From NCBI RefSeq assembly GCF_002157355.1, contig NZ_LYMK01000015.1:1-64000 (forward strand): 64,000 nt of DNA. Direction: 5' to 3'. A program made the position numbers and the translations under genes. Origin of the DNA: Variovorax sp. JS1663. Its GTDB lineage: Bacteria > Pseudomonadota > Gammaproteobacteria > Burkholderiales > Burkholderiaceae_C. The notes below the pieces were generated by a model. The model did not search any database, was not told where the DNA came from, and saw only the letters and a list, made by a program, of their open reading frames with translations. Below are positions 1 through 9,317 of the stretch, one piece after another (position 1 is the first letter of the stretch; every line of letters starts with the position of its first letter).

Positions 1-3000
1 GCTCGATCAGCAGCGCGGCGTTGTTGGCAATGGCGCCGCTGCCGAAACTGCCAGCGCTGCCGGCCAGGGTGCCGGCGTTGATGGTAGTGCCGCCTGCGTA
101 GGTGTTGGTGCCCGTGAGGGTCAGTGTGCCGGCACCGGTCTTGGTCAGGCTGCCGCTTCCCGAGATCGAACCGCTGAAGAGGGTGTCGGTGTTCTTGCTC
201 CCGCTTGTGAGCGAGCCGCTGCCCAGGAGGACAACGCCCGCTCCCGACAGGCTGCCGATGGTCTGGTCGAGGTCGTTCAGATCCAGTGTGGCAGTGTCAT
301 TGACGGTGACCGCGCTGCCAATGCCGAAAGCTCTGTCGCTCATTGCGGCCTGCAAGGTGCCCGCGTTGACTGTCGTCGCTCCGCTGTAGGTGTTCTGGCC
401 CGACAGTCTCAAGATACCGTTGCCGGTTTTTGTCAACGCACCGCTGCCGGAGATGTCGTTGGACAGGTTGCCATCGGTGGATTGATCGATGAGCAAGATG
501 GCATTGTTGATGATGCCACTGATGCCGAAGCTGTTGGCGCTGCCAGCCAATGTTCCGGCGCTGACAGTGGTGCCGCCCTCGTAAGTGTTGGTGCCGAAGA
601 GGGTCAAGGTACCGTCACCGGTCTTGATGAGCGCGCCCGTTCCTTCGATCACACCCTGCTGGGTCAGGGTGGTGCCCGTGAGTGTCTCGATCGTGCCGCC
701 CTGGGAGTCGATGAAGGTGCCACGATTCATCGTGAAATCGGCCGTGGTCCGCAAGGTGCCGCCCTGGAAGGTAAGCATTCCGTTAGGCGTTCCAAGGTTG
801 GCGTCGCTGGAGATCGATAGCGTGCCCTCTGAGAGGGTGGCGCCTCTGGTGTACTCGTTTTCCCCAGTGAGGGTCAGCGTGCCACCACCAGTTTTGATCA
901 AGTGACCCGCTGTCCCTGAAATGATGCCGTTGAGGGTCAGATCAGCGTCAGTCTGGAAGGTCACTGCGAAGTTCAAGCCGATGGAACGCTCCATGATGAT
1001 TGCAGCGGTGTTGCGCAAAGTGGTATCGCTCCCAAGGCTCAGTTCACCCGAACGATCGCCCAGGTTCTGGTCCGCAGAGATGGACAGGGCGCCCTCTTCG
1101 ATCCTGGTGCCGCCGGTATAGGTATTCAGGCCTGTCAACGCCAGCGTGCCATTGCCAGTCTTGGTGAGAGCGCCATTGCCAGTGATGATGTTGGTCAAGG
1201 AGGCCTCGGTGCCAAGGGGTTGCTCGACCTGCAGCCCGGAGCCATTGTTGATGGCGATAGCGCCACTGCCGAAGCTGGTGGTGCCGCCAATCAAGTAGCC
1301 GTTGACGGTGGTGCCCCCGGTGTAAGTGTTGACGCCGGCGAGCGTCAAGATGCCACCAGTCAGAGTGAAGGAGCCATTGCCGCTGATGACACCGTCATAC
1401 ACAGCGTTGCCGACGGTGCTTTGGTCGAATGCGACGCCTGGAGTGCTGCTGGCAGAAGCAGGTGCAAAGGAAATGTTGCCCGCGAACGTACCGGTGTCGC
1501 CTTGCAGCGTGCCCTCGGCAATCGACCAGTTCAAGCCTGTTGCGCCGTTGCCCGTGAGCACCCAGGTGCTGGCGCCGGTCTTGGCGAAGTTCGAAAAGCC
1601 CACGTACTGCGTGTTGGCGTACACAGCGGGCAAGTTGGCCACGATGTTGGATACGTTGAATGAAGCCGGCGGATTCTCATCGCCGCCCAGCACCAGGGTG
1701 TCGCCACCGTTGGTCGCCCCGCTGGTGCTGACCACGTTGCCGGCGAAGCTGTAGCCGGACCGCAGGATGAGCCTGTTGTTGCCGCCGGACAGGTCGATGG
1801 CGTTCGCGCGCGTCGAGCCATCACCGCTCAGGCCGCCGCTGATGCTGTTGGCGTTGGTGATGACGACGTTGCCAGTCGCCACGACACCGGCGCCTCCAGC
1901 GCCATGGACGCCGTTCTCTGCCGCTGGGTCAGCCGAGCCACCTGCGCCGCCTTGAATGTCACCTGTGTTCAGCACGGTGCCGCCCGAAGTGAGCAGGACG
2001 CCAGCACCGCCCTCGCCGCCCAAAGGAACGTAGTCGCTGCCCGCAAGGTAATTGCCAGCACCGCCTGCCCCCCCGGAAATGGAGCGACTGTTGTTGATGG
2101 CGCCGCCACCAGTGAGCGCGATGCCCATGCCGCCGTCACCGCCGCCGGTGACGTTGGTTGCGTCGTCGCTCCCCCGGAAGAGCAGCTCGGGGCTCGTCGC
2201 CCCTCCGTGGCCCCCAGACATGGAACCGCTATTCGTGAAGCTGGTTGCGCCGGTGAGCAGTACCGCACCACCACCGGCGCCGCCACCACCGGTAGCGCCG
2301 ATGAAGGTACTTGCAAAAATAACCTCCGCTCCCCCGCTGCCGCCAGCGCCACCGTTGCCGCCGACGATTTCCGACACATTGCTTGCAGGATCATTGCCTG
2401 CAAGGACCAGGCCAAATCCACCGCCGCCGCCGCCACCTCCACCACCGGCGTCAGTGGTAGAACTGCCGTCCCCGCCTGCCGTGCCGGCCAGTGGCGTCGT
2501 GATCACCCTTTGAGTGGAGCTCCCGACACTGCCGCCGCTGCCGCCGCTGCCGCCGCTGGATCCGCCACCTCCACTGCCTGCGCCGCCGTTGCCGCCAATC
2601 CCTGTGGACAAGCTGACGCCACCACCGCCGCCACCGCTACCACCGCTACCGGCAATGCCCCCACGGCGACCACCATCCTCTCCATCTGGAGCGGCAGAAG
2701 TACCGCCAGCGCCTCCGGGAACGGCTTGGCAGCCCACCGTACCGCAGCCTCCGCTCCCCCCATCGAGACTCACAAACTGCGCATGCGCCGGGAAAATTGT
2801 CGCGGCATTCAGTCCAAGCAAGACGATGCTGCCGATCACACCGGCGAATGCACTTCTCGCGTTGGGCAGTTCCAGCGCTCGGCTTTCCACAGCGGTCGTG
2901 AGCGCACAAGCTCTGGCGATGCGTGAAACGCTGCCGCCAGGCTTGCCTCGCGCACGCGCGTTCTCGGGAGCGGCCACCCAGGCGCCCAGCGTGGCGTTCC

Positions 3001-3025
3001 AAAGGCTGCGATGTGTTCTGTTCAT
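1..3025 (-). CDS. Autotransporter (type V secretion) adhesin-like protein, N-terminal part; 3' end beyond left edge
   Basis: The frame is open without a stop from the ATG at 3025 to the left edge, over 1000 codons. The N-terminus reads MNRTHRSLWNATLGAWVAAP, the extended signal peptide (ESPR) typical of type V secretion proteins. A hydrophobic stretch and an AHAQ-like cleavage site follow near residue 80. Residues of about 85-330 are extremely Gly-rich. After that come at least six copies of the autotransporter-associated beta-strand repeat (core TYxGGTTVxAGTL), near bases 65-105, 355-395, 550-590, 820-860, 1085-1125 and 1290-1327. In known families such a passenger forms a beta-helix exported through a C-terminal barrel. 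That barrel must lie outside the window. No Shine-Dalgarno sequence is obvious. Substrate or adhesion target is unknown. The type is certain; the function is inferred. Confidence 0.9.
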   Translation of the reverse strand, partial: MNRTHRSLWNATLGAWVAAPENARARGKPGGSVSRIARACALTTAVESRALELPNARSAFAGVIGSIVLLGLNAATIFPAHAQFVSLDGGSGGCGTVGCQAVPGGAGGTSAAPDGEDGGRRGGIAGSGGSGGGGGGVSLSTGIGGNGGAGSGGGGSSGGSGGSGGSVGSSTQRVITTPLAGTAGGDGSSTTDAGGGGGGGGGGFGLVLAGNDPASNVSEIVGGNGGAGGSGGAEVIFASTFIGATGGGGAGGGAVLLTGATSFTNSGSMSGGHGGATSPELLFRGSDDATNVTGGGDGGMGIALTGGGAINNSRSISGGAGGAGNYLAGSDYVPLGGEGGAGVLLTSGGTVLNTGDIQGGAGGSADPAAENGVHGAGGAGVVATGNVVITNANSISGGLSGDGSTRANAIDLSGGNNRLILRSGYSFAGNVVSTSGATNGGDTLVLGGDENPPASFNVSNIVANLPAVYANTQYVGFSNFAKTGASTWVLTGNGATGLNWSIAEGTLQGDTGTFAGNISFAPASASSTPGVAFDQSTVGNAVYDGVISGNGSFTLTGGILTLAGVNTYTGGTTVNGYLIGGTTSFGSGAIAINNGSGLQVEQPLGTEASLTNIITGNGALTKTGNGTLALTGLNTYTGGTRIEEGALSISADQNLGDRSGELSLGSDTTLRNTAAIIMERSIGLNFAVTFQTDADLTLNGIISGTAGHLIKTGGGTLTLTGENEYTRGATLSEGTLSISSDANLGTPNGMLTFQGGTLRTTADFTMNRGTFIDSQGGTIETLTGTTLTQQGVIEGTGALIKTGDGTLTLFGTNTYEGGTTVSAGTLAGSANSFGISGIINNAILLIDQSTDGNLSNDISGSGALTKTGNGILRLSGQNTYSGATTVNAGTLQAAMSDRAFGIGSAVTVNDTATLDLNDLDQTIGSLSGAGVVLLGSGSLTSGSKNTDTLFSGSISGSGSLTKTGAGTLTLTGTNTYAGGTTINAGTLAGSAGSFGSGAIANNAALLIE

Positions 3026-3301
3026 GAGGGAGGTCTCGGGTCATCCAGGGACCCACGCGCGCAGCGCACGTGGCGGGCAATGCCGCCTGCGCTCGACCAT
3101 CGCTCGCCCGCACGCAGGCTGGAAGCCAGGTCGCAGCACATGCCCCCCAGGGGGTCGGCGGCGACCGAATGCTAGAAATGCGCGCCAGCGCGTTCAGGTC
3201 GTCACGAGAAAAAGCGAGAATTCATTTGGGCGTCCGCAGCGCCGAGCACGGGGCTCGGCCTGCGCCAACCCGCGCTCCCCGCACGCCCGGGAGCAGCCGC
3301 C
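3026..3301. other. Intergenic region upstream of the autotransporter
   Basis: No credible gene is seen here. Open frames crossing this stretch are antisense shadows of GC-rich coding DNA. It must contain the autotransporter promoter on the minus strand. A locally AT-richer patch at about 3205-3230 is the only hint, and I cannot assign -35 or -10 boxes with confidence. Confidence 0.5.
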
Positions 3302-3640
3302 TCAGCCCGCGCGGCTCAGCATCCGCCCCGCGCGTGCCAGCACCGCAGGTTCAGGCTCGCCGCCACGGAAGGCGCAGACGCCGTTCACGTACACCCGCTC
3401 GATGCCCACGCTCAAGCGCTTGGGCTGATCGTAGGTCGCGGTGTCGGCGATGGTGCGGGGTCGAACACCACCACGTCGGCCATCGCGCCGGCGCGCAGCA
3501 GGCCACGATCGGCGATGCGCATGTTGCGCGCGGTCATGCCGGTCATCTTGTGCACCGCCTGCTCCAGCGTGAAGAGCTGCCGGTCGCGCCAGTAGCGCGC
3601 GAACACGCGGGGAAAGGCGCCCTGCAGACTGAGCCACGAA

Positions 3641-3669
3641 AAACAAGCATTCGGCACCAATGCTTTTTC
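3641..3669 (-). terminator. Rho-independent terminator embedded in the deacylase pseudogene
   Basis: Perfect 7-bp stem AAGCATT / AATGCTT (3645-3651 and 3659-3665) around a 7-nt loop, flanked by runs of five A and five T. It lies directly after the TAG stop of the embedded foreign gene tail, as expected for that gene's own terminator. It should also stop transcription of the interrupted deacylase on the minus strand. Confidence 0.75.
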
Positions 3670-3671
3670 AC

Positions 3672-3756
3672 CTACCAGCGCACGCGCAGCCCCGCCGAGG
3701 CGTTGAGCTGCGACTTCGCCCGGGTGTCTCCACCCGAGGCCCACAGCTTTCCCGCG
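3672..3756 (-). pseudogene. 3' tail of a foreign outer-membrane-type gene inside the deacylase
   Basis: Read in a different frame from the deacylase, this stretch gives KLWASGGDTRAKSQLNASAG followed by LRVRW and a TAG stop. Alternating polar and hydrophobic residues and a terminal aromatic residue are typical of the last beta-strand of outer-membrane barrels (autotransporters, TpsB transporters, porins). A terminator follows at once, so the whole looks like the natural 3' end of a gene pasted into the deacylase. Which protein it came from is unknown. The barrel interpretation rests on about 25 residues only. Confidence 0.55.
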
Positions 3757-4774
3757 GCGGCAGGCCTCGCGCTGGTCCACGCCCCACTCGCGCGCGATGT
3801 CGGCCAGCATGCGGCCGGTCGTGCCCGGATGCGGGTCGGACCAGGTGATGAGGATGTCGATCACGCCGTCCACCAGGTCCTCGCGCAGCACGGTGGAGCC
3901 GGCCACGTAGGGGTAGACGTCGAGCGCGATCTCCTGGCGATCGGCCAGCGCGTCGACCAGGGGCAGGGTCTGCTTCGTGCGGCCCCAGTTGGCGGGGCCG
4001 GCGCACTTGTGGTGCGAGATGACCAGCGGCGCGCCGGCGCCGAAGGCGGTGTCGCCGGCCTCGTGCATGGCCTCGATGATGCTTTCCATCTCGCTGCGCA
4101 GGTGGGTGGCGTAGACGCCGCCGTGGCGCGCGACGATGCGCGCCAGCGCGGTCACCTCCTCCGCCGGCGCGGCGAAGGCCTGCTCGTAGAAGAGGCCCGA
4201 CGACAGGCCGTGCGCGCCGTCGATCATGCAGGCCTCCAGCAGCGCGCCCATGCGCGCGCGCTCGTCATCGGTGGCGGCGCGGTCGAGCGCGTCCATGGTG
4301 GCGAAGCGCAGCGTGGTGTGGCCGACCAGGGCCGCGACGTTGAGCGCCGGCTGTGCCGCTTCGACCGCGGCGCGGTAGTCGGCCATGGTCGCGTGGCGGA
4401 AGGAGTCGGCGCCCAGCAGCGTGAGCGGCGGTTGCGCTTCCGGCGTGCGGTAGGGGGCGAGCGAGATGCCGCAGTTGCCGGTCACCACGGTGGTGATGCC
4501 CTGGGAGATCTTGGGCAGGCACACGGGGTCGCGCAGCACGATCGCGTCGTCGTGCGTGTGCACGTCGATGAAGCCCGGCGCGATCACCTTGGCCCGGCAG
4601 TCGATCACCTCCAGTGCCTCGGCCGCGATGCCTTCGGGCAGGCGCAGGCGCAAGCCCTCGCCCAGGGCGGCGATGCGGTCGCCGGACAGCAGCACGTCGC
4701 CGTTCCAGCCCGGGCCGCCGGAGCCGTCGACGATCAGGCCGCCTTCGAGCAGGGTCGCGGCCCCGCGTTCGCCG

Positions 4775-5686
4775 TCATCCGCCATGCTTGATTCCTCCGC
4801 CGTCCCAGCTCTGCAGCGGATGCGTGCTGGCATCGATGCCGTGCCGCTGGAAGGCCTCGCGCGCGCGCTGCAGCCGTTGCACTGCCGGTTCGCCGCGGCG
4901 CTGCGCGACCAGCACGGTCAAGATCTCGATCACCGTCAGGTGGGTGAGGTAGGCGTCGATGCCCACGTGCATCACCGCGTCGTCGGGCACCGACAGGCCG
5001 AGCAGGAAATCGGCCTTCGCCGCCAATGCGGTGCCGGGCCGCGTGAGCGCGACCACCTTGGCGCCCTGCCCGCGCGCGATGTCCACCGCGTCGAGCAGCG
5101 AGGGCATGCCGCCCACGTGCGAGATGGCGATCACCACGCCGCCCGGGCGCTGGGCGGCGCCGGCCACCTGCTGCAGGTGGTAGTCGGCCCAGGCATTGGC
5201 CGACAGGCCCAGGCGGAACAACCGCGCCTGCAGGTCGTTGGCCATGAACCAGGAGGTGGCGCCGGCGCCGTACAGGTCCACGTGCGGCGCGGCCGCGATG
5301 GCGGCCACGGCCGCATCGAGCACCGCCATGTCGAGCTGGCCGCGCACACCCGAGACCGAGGCCGCGGCGCTGCGCGCGATCTTGCTGACCACCTCGTCGG
5401 CGGCATCGGCGATGTTGACGCGCCGGTGCAGCGGCGAGCCGCCGAGCGCGAGCTCCTGCGCCAGCGCGAGCTTGAACTCGCGCAGGCCGGCGAATCCGAG
5501 GTCGCGGCAGGTGCGCATGATGGTGGGCACCGAGCTGCGCGAGCGCTCGGCCAGGGACTCGAAGCTTTCCTCGAGCACGCGGTCGGGGTCCTCGAGGATC
5601 AGGTCCAGGATGGCGCGGCGCGTGGTGGGCGCGCCCTCGCGGGTCGCGGCCACCTTCTGCAGCAGGGAGCTCGTCATGGGGGGCAT
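4775..5686 (-). CDS. RpiR-family transcriptional regulator (HTH_6 + SIS domain)
   Basis: A 303-residue protein. Residues of about 5-80 form the RpiR helix-turn-helix (AILDLILEDPDRVLEESFES, then SVPTIMRTCRDLGFAG). Residues of about 125-255 form a SIS sugar-isomerase-type ligand domain (DLYGAGATSWF, AISHVGGMPSLLDAV). The start ATG at 5686 shares the TGATG junction with the upstream enzyme stop, so translation is probably coupled; an in-frame ATG at 5677 is the alternative. It is the only regulator in the transporter/D-amino-acid operon and most likely controls it. Palindromes in the dppA/ridA intergenic region are candidate targets. The ligand is unknown; RpiR proteins usually bind phosphosugars, but here an amino-acid-related ligand seems more likely. 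Confidence 0.88.
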   Translation of the reverse strand: MPPMTSSLLQKVAATREGAPTTRRAILDLILEDPDRVLEESFESLAERSRSSVPTIMRTCRDLGFAGLREFKLALAQELALGGSPLHRRVNIADAADEVVSKIARSAAASVSGVRGQLDMAVLDAAVAAIAAAPHVDLYGAGATSWFMANDLQARLFRLGLSANAWADYHLQQVAGAAQRPGGVVIAISHVGGMPSLLDAVDIARGQGAKVVALTRPGTALAAKADFLLGLSVPDDAVMHVGIDAYLTHLTVIEILTVLVAQRRGEPAVQRLQRAREAFQRHGIDASTHPLQSWDGGGIKHGG

Positions 5687-6981
5687 CAGAAGTGCATGGA
5701 CACCGCGTCGCTCACGCGCAAGTCCTCTTCCACCACCGGCATCCAGTGCCACTTGTCGAAGGTGGTGCAGGGGTGCGAGATGCCCAGGCCGACGCGCTCG
5801 CCCACCACCGGCGCCAGCGGCGAGGCCGCATCGTCCCAGCGCAGGTAGGCGTGCTGGTCGTTCAGGCCGGTGATCTTCCAGTCGGCGGGCACCGCCTGCG
5901 GCACCAGGCTGCCGGGCACGGCGCGCGCGATGGGCACCGGCAGCGAGAGGTCGAAGGAGATGTCGCGCTTGCCCACCGCGAGGATGGCGAGGCCGGGCTC
6001 GGGGCAGGACTGCACCATGGCCCAGACTTCCATGGCGGGCCGCAGGCTCTCGCCGCACTCGCAGCCCAGGCGTTGATCGACGGCGCTGAGCATGCGTTTG
6101 TAGAAGCCGTGGTCGTGCGTGACGTAGCAGCCCGAGCGCAGGATGCCGCGCACGCCGCCGCGCAATGCGGGCTTGAGCCGTCCGGCCACCAGGTCGAAGA
6201 TGGCCGAGCCGCCGGCGGAGACGATGACCTCCTCGCCTTCGAACAGGCCGTTCGCATCGCAGTGGCGCGCCACCGCCTCGACGCGGTCCATCAGCGCGTT
6301 GGCGTAGGTGGTGTCGGCATCGGTCTCGCCGCTGGCGGCCAGGCCTTCGTAGCACTCGATGCCGACCAGGCGCACCGCGTCGCTGGCATGCAGCGCGGTG
6401 GCCAGCGCGATGGCTTCCTCCTGCGCGCGGCAGCCGGTGCGGCCGCCGGGCACGCCGATCTCCAGCATCACCTCGAAGGGCAGGCTGTCGGGGTGCTGCC
6501 GGGCCCAGTCCTCGATCAGCGCGAGCTGCGCCGTCGAGTCGACCAGGAAGGCCACGCGCAGGTCCGCGTGCTCGTGCATCAGCAGCTGGATGCCGGCCAG
6601 GTCCTGCGCGCTCACCACCTGGTTGGCGATCAGCGTGCGCCGCGCGCCGGCCGCCACGCCCACGGCCAGCTGCGTGACGGTGGCGAAGGTCAGGCCCCAG
6701 GCGCCGGCATCGAGCTGGCGGCGAAAGAGCTGCGGCGACATGGTGGTCTTGCCGTGCGGCGCGAGGTCGATGCCCCACTGGCGCACGCGTGCCTGCATCC
6801 AGGCCAGGTTGTGCTCCAGCGCCTCGCGCTTGAGCACGGCCAGCGGCAGCGGCAGGTCGCCGGCCAGCACATGCCAGCCGGCCTGGCCGATCTCGCTGCG
6901 GCGCCTGGGCGGCTGGGTGCGGGGGTAGCCCTTGAAGCGGGTGTCGAGGAGCGGGTCGAAGAGGTCTTGTTCGGTGGTCAT
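5686..6981 (-). CDS. PLP-dependent D-serine dehydratase-like / D-threonine aldolase-like amino acid deaminase
   Basis: 431 residues. The N-terminal alanine-racemase-type barrel carries LAPHGKTTMSPQLF, whose lysine is the PLP Schiff-base residue in this family. The C-terminal D-serine-dehydratase-like domain has GISHPCTTFDKW, whose His and Cys bind zinc in eukaryotic D-serine dehydratases. The family deaminates D-serine and related D-amino acids or cleaves D-3-hydroxy amino acids; the substrate cannot be decided from sequence. The start ATG at 6981 overlaps the stop of the upstream ABC ATPase by four bases (ATGA). Position between a peptide transporter and an N-acyl-D-amino-acid deacylase supports D-amino-acid breakdown. 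Confidence 0.85.
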   Translation of the reverse strand: MTTEQDLFDPLLDTRFKGYPRTQPPRRRSEIGQAGWHVLAGDLPLPLAVLKREALEHNLAWMQARVRQWGIDLAPHGKTTMSPQLFRRQLDAGAWGLTFATVTQLAVGVAAGARRTLIANQVVSAQDLAGIQLLMHEHADLRVAFLVDSTAQLALIEDWARQHPDSLPFEVMLEIGVPGGRTGCRAQEEAIALATALHASDAVRLVGIECYEGLAASGETDADTTYANALMDRVEAVARHCDANGLFEGEEVIVSAGGSAIFDLVAGRLKPALRGGVRGILRSGCYVTHDHGFYKRMLSAVDQRLGCECGESLRPAMEVWAMVQSCPEPGLAILAVGKRDISFDLSLPVPIARAVPGSLVPQAVPADWKITGLNDQHAYLRWDDAASPLAPVVGERVGLGISHPCTTFDKWHWMPVVEEDLRVSDAVSMHF

Positions 6982-7949
6982 TGGGAGATCAGCTCCTTGC
7001 GGATGCAGGCCGAATGGTGGCCCGGTGAGAGTTCGTTCAGCGGCGGCACCGTCTGGGCGCAGGCCTCGATGGCATGCGGGCAGCGGGTGCGGAAGACGCA
7101 GCCCGAGGGCGGCGCGACCGGGCTCGGGATGTCGCCCTTGAGCGGCACCCGCTCGCTCACCGCCAGGGGATCGGGCTTGGGGCTGGCCGCCAGCAGCGCC
7201 CGGGTGTAGGGGTGCTGCGGGCGCTCGAAGAGTTCGCGGGTCTCGGCCACTTCCATCACCTTGCCCAGGTAGAGCACGACCACGCGGTCGCACAGGTATT
7301 CCACCACGTCCAGGTCGTGCGAGATGAATAGCATGGTCAGCGACAGGCGTTCCCGCAGGTCGGCCAGCAGGTTGATCACCTGCGACTGGATGGAGACGTC
7401 CAGCGCCGAGAGCGGCTCGTCGGCCACGATGAACTCGGGCTCCACCGCCAGTGCGCGGGCCACGCCGATGCGCTGGCGCTGGCCGCCGGAGAACTCATGT
7501 GGGAAGCGGTTCGCATGCTCGGGCCGCAGGCCCACCGTCTCCAGCAGCTCGGCGATGCGCCGCTCGCGCTCGCCGTGCCCCTTGGCCAGGCCGTGCGTGG
7601 CCAGCGCCTCGCCGAGGATGGCGCCGATGCGCATCTTCGGGTTGAGGCTGGCGTAGGGGTCCTGGAAGATGATCTGCAGCTTGCCGCGCAGCCGGCGCAT
7701 CGCGCCGGCGGCGAGCTGGCCGATGTCGTCGCCGCGGTAGAGCACCTGGCCCTCAGTGCGCTCGATGAGGCGCAGCACGGTGCGGCCGATGGTGCTCTTG
7801 CCGGAGCCGGATTCGCCGACCAGGCCCAGGGTCTCGCCGGGGCGGATGGCGAAGGAGACGTCGTCGACGGCGCGCACGGGGCGATCGCCGGTGCCGAAGT
7901 ATTTCTTGAGGCCGCGGACCTCGATCAGGGGTGTGGCAGCGGTCGTCAT
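6978..7949 (-). CDS. Dipeptide/oligopeptide ABC transporter ATP-binding protein (DppF/OppF type)
   Basis: 323 residues. Walker [16 protein letters not shown], signature [15 protein letters not shown], Walker [13 protein letters not shown] and the H-loop ISHDL are all present. The C-terminal oligopeptide-family extension has the usual cysteines (GCVFRTRCP). It is the second ATPase of the Dpp-type transporter and should pair with the one encoded immediately upstream at 7966. The ATG at 7949 has a GGAAAGAG-like ribosome site. An open frame extends upstream of it but is unlikely to be translated. Confidence 0.93.
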   Translation of the reverse strand: MTTAATPLIEVRGLKKYFGTGDRPVRAVDDVSFAIRPGETLGLVGESGSGKSTIGRTVLRLIERTEGQVLYRGDDIGQLAAGAMRRLRGKLQIIFQDPYASLNPKMRIGAILGEALATHGLAKGHGERERRIAELLETVGLRPEHANRFPHEFSGGQRQRIGVARALAVEPEFIVADEPLSALDVSIQSQVINLLADLRERLSLTMLFISHDLDVVEYLCDRVVVLYLGKVMEVAETRELFERPQHPYTRALLAASPKPDPLAVSERVPLKGDIPSPVAPPSGCVFRTRCPHAIEACAQTVPPLNELSPGHHSACIRKELISQ

Positions 7950-7965
7950 GGGGGGCTCTTTCCGT

Positions 7966-8997
<1,032 letters not shown>

Positions 8998-9047
8998 TCA
9001 ATGGCTCCGCTGCGCGGTCGCGCTCTTGGGTTTGCGGTTCGGGGCGC

Positions 9048-9141
9048 GTGCCGAGGGCACGGGGTGTCCCCCTCCGCGAATGTCCCCCGGCTTCGCCTCC
9101 TCCTTTATTTCGCTGCGGGGGACACCCCGCGCCCTCGGCAC
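9048..9141. repeat. Palindromic intergenic repeat, copy 1 (between dppC and dppD)
   Basis: Near-perfect inverted repeat: GTGCCGAGGGC (9048-9058) pairs with 9131-9141, and CGGGGTGTCCCC (9060-9071) pairs with 9118-9129. The interior includes the motif CTCCTTTATTTCGCTGCG. Copy 2 at 9189-9288 carries the same interior in the opposite direction. It has the look of a small non-coding mobile or REP/MITE-like element. No coding capacity is seen. Confidence 0.8.
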
Positions 9142-9188
9142 GAGACACATCGCGTTGTGCGGGCCGATGCACCACCGCCGTGACGGAT

Positions 9189-9288
9189 CACGCCGGTGGG
9201 GTGCTCTGCGCAGCGAAATAAAGGAGGAGGCTTGCGGCCCTAGGCCGCGCCGGGGGACATTCGCGGAGCAGAACACCCCGCCGGCGTG
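9189..9288. repeat. Palindromic intergenic repeat, copy 2 (inverted relative to copy 1)
   Basis: The ends CACGCCGG (9189-9196) and CCGGCGTG (9281-9288) are inverted, and the adjoining GGGGTG/CACCCC stretches extend the match to about 19 of 21 bases. Inside, a 23-base block (9209-9231) and a 20-base block (9249-9268) are exact reverse complements of blocks in and beside copy 1 (9095-9117 and 9072-9091). A small palindrome (GCGGCC-CTA-GGCCGC) sits between them. The rest of the 8998-9317 gap shows no gene. Confidence 0.8.
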
Positions 9289-9317
9289 ATCCCGCCCCGA
9301 AAGAGAAGTTCTCATGG

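Larger units (their letters stand above)
3302..4785 (-). pseudogene. N-acyl-D-amino-acid deacylase (D-aminoacylase), disrupted
   Basis: An amidohydrolase that in intact form releases D-amino acids from N-acyl-D-amino acids. The ATG at 4785 has a GGAGGA Shine-Dalgarno and overlaps the rpiR stop by 11 bases. The N-terminal half is normal: the metal-site motif HTHDD, GNCGIS, and HLRSE. After VDQREAC the reading changes completely, and family sequence resumes only at GAFPRVF. The family segment holding the GSDG catalytic aspartate and the PHPR region is missing. The replaced block, about 3632-3756, carries the tail of another gene and a terminator. A second lesion at about 3466 is a one-base deletion: VVVFDPA continues in another frame as TIADTATYDQPKRLSVG, which is the genuine C-terminus ending at 3302. 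With both lesions an active enzyme is very unlikely. Confidence 0.85.

Noticed and set aside
1969..2763. Minus-strand Ala/Val-rich frames inside the autotransporter
   Set aside because: They are other-frame readings of the Gly-rich passenger segment; the ESPR-led frame is continuous.
3070..4791. 573-codon open frame on the plus strand
   Set aside because: Antisense to the deacylase; Arg/Gly/His-rich composition typical of a shadow frame in GC-rich DNA.
3412..4833. A 473-residue intact deacylase
   Set aside because: The C-terminus is out of frame after VVVFDPA, and the GSDG region is missing. The GGAGGA-supported start is at 4785, not 4833.
5692..7209. 505-codon plus-strand frame
   Set aside because: Antisense to the PLP enzyme and DppF genes, which have clear family motifs.
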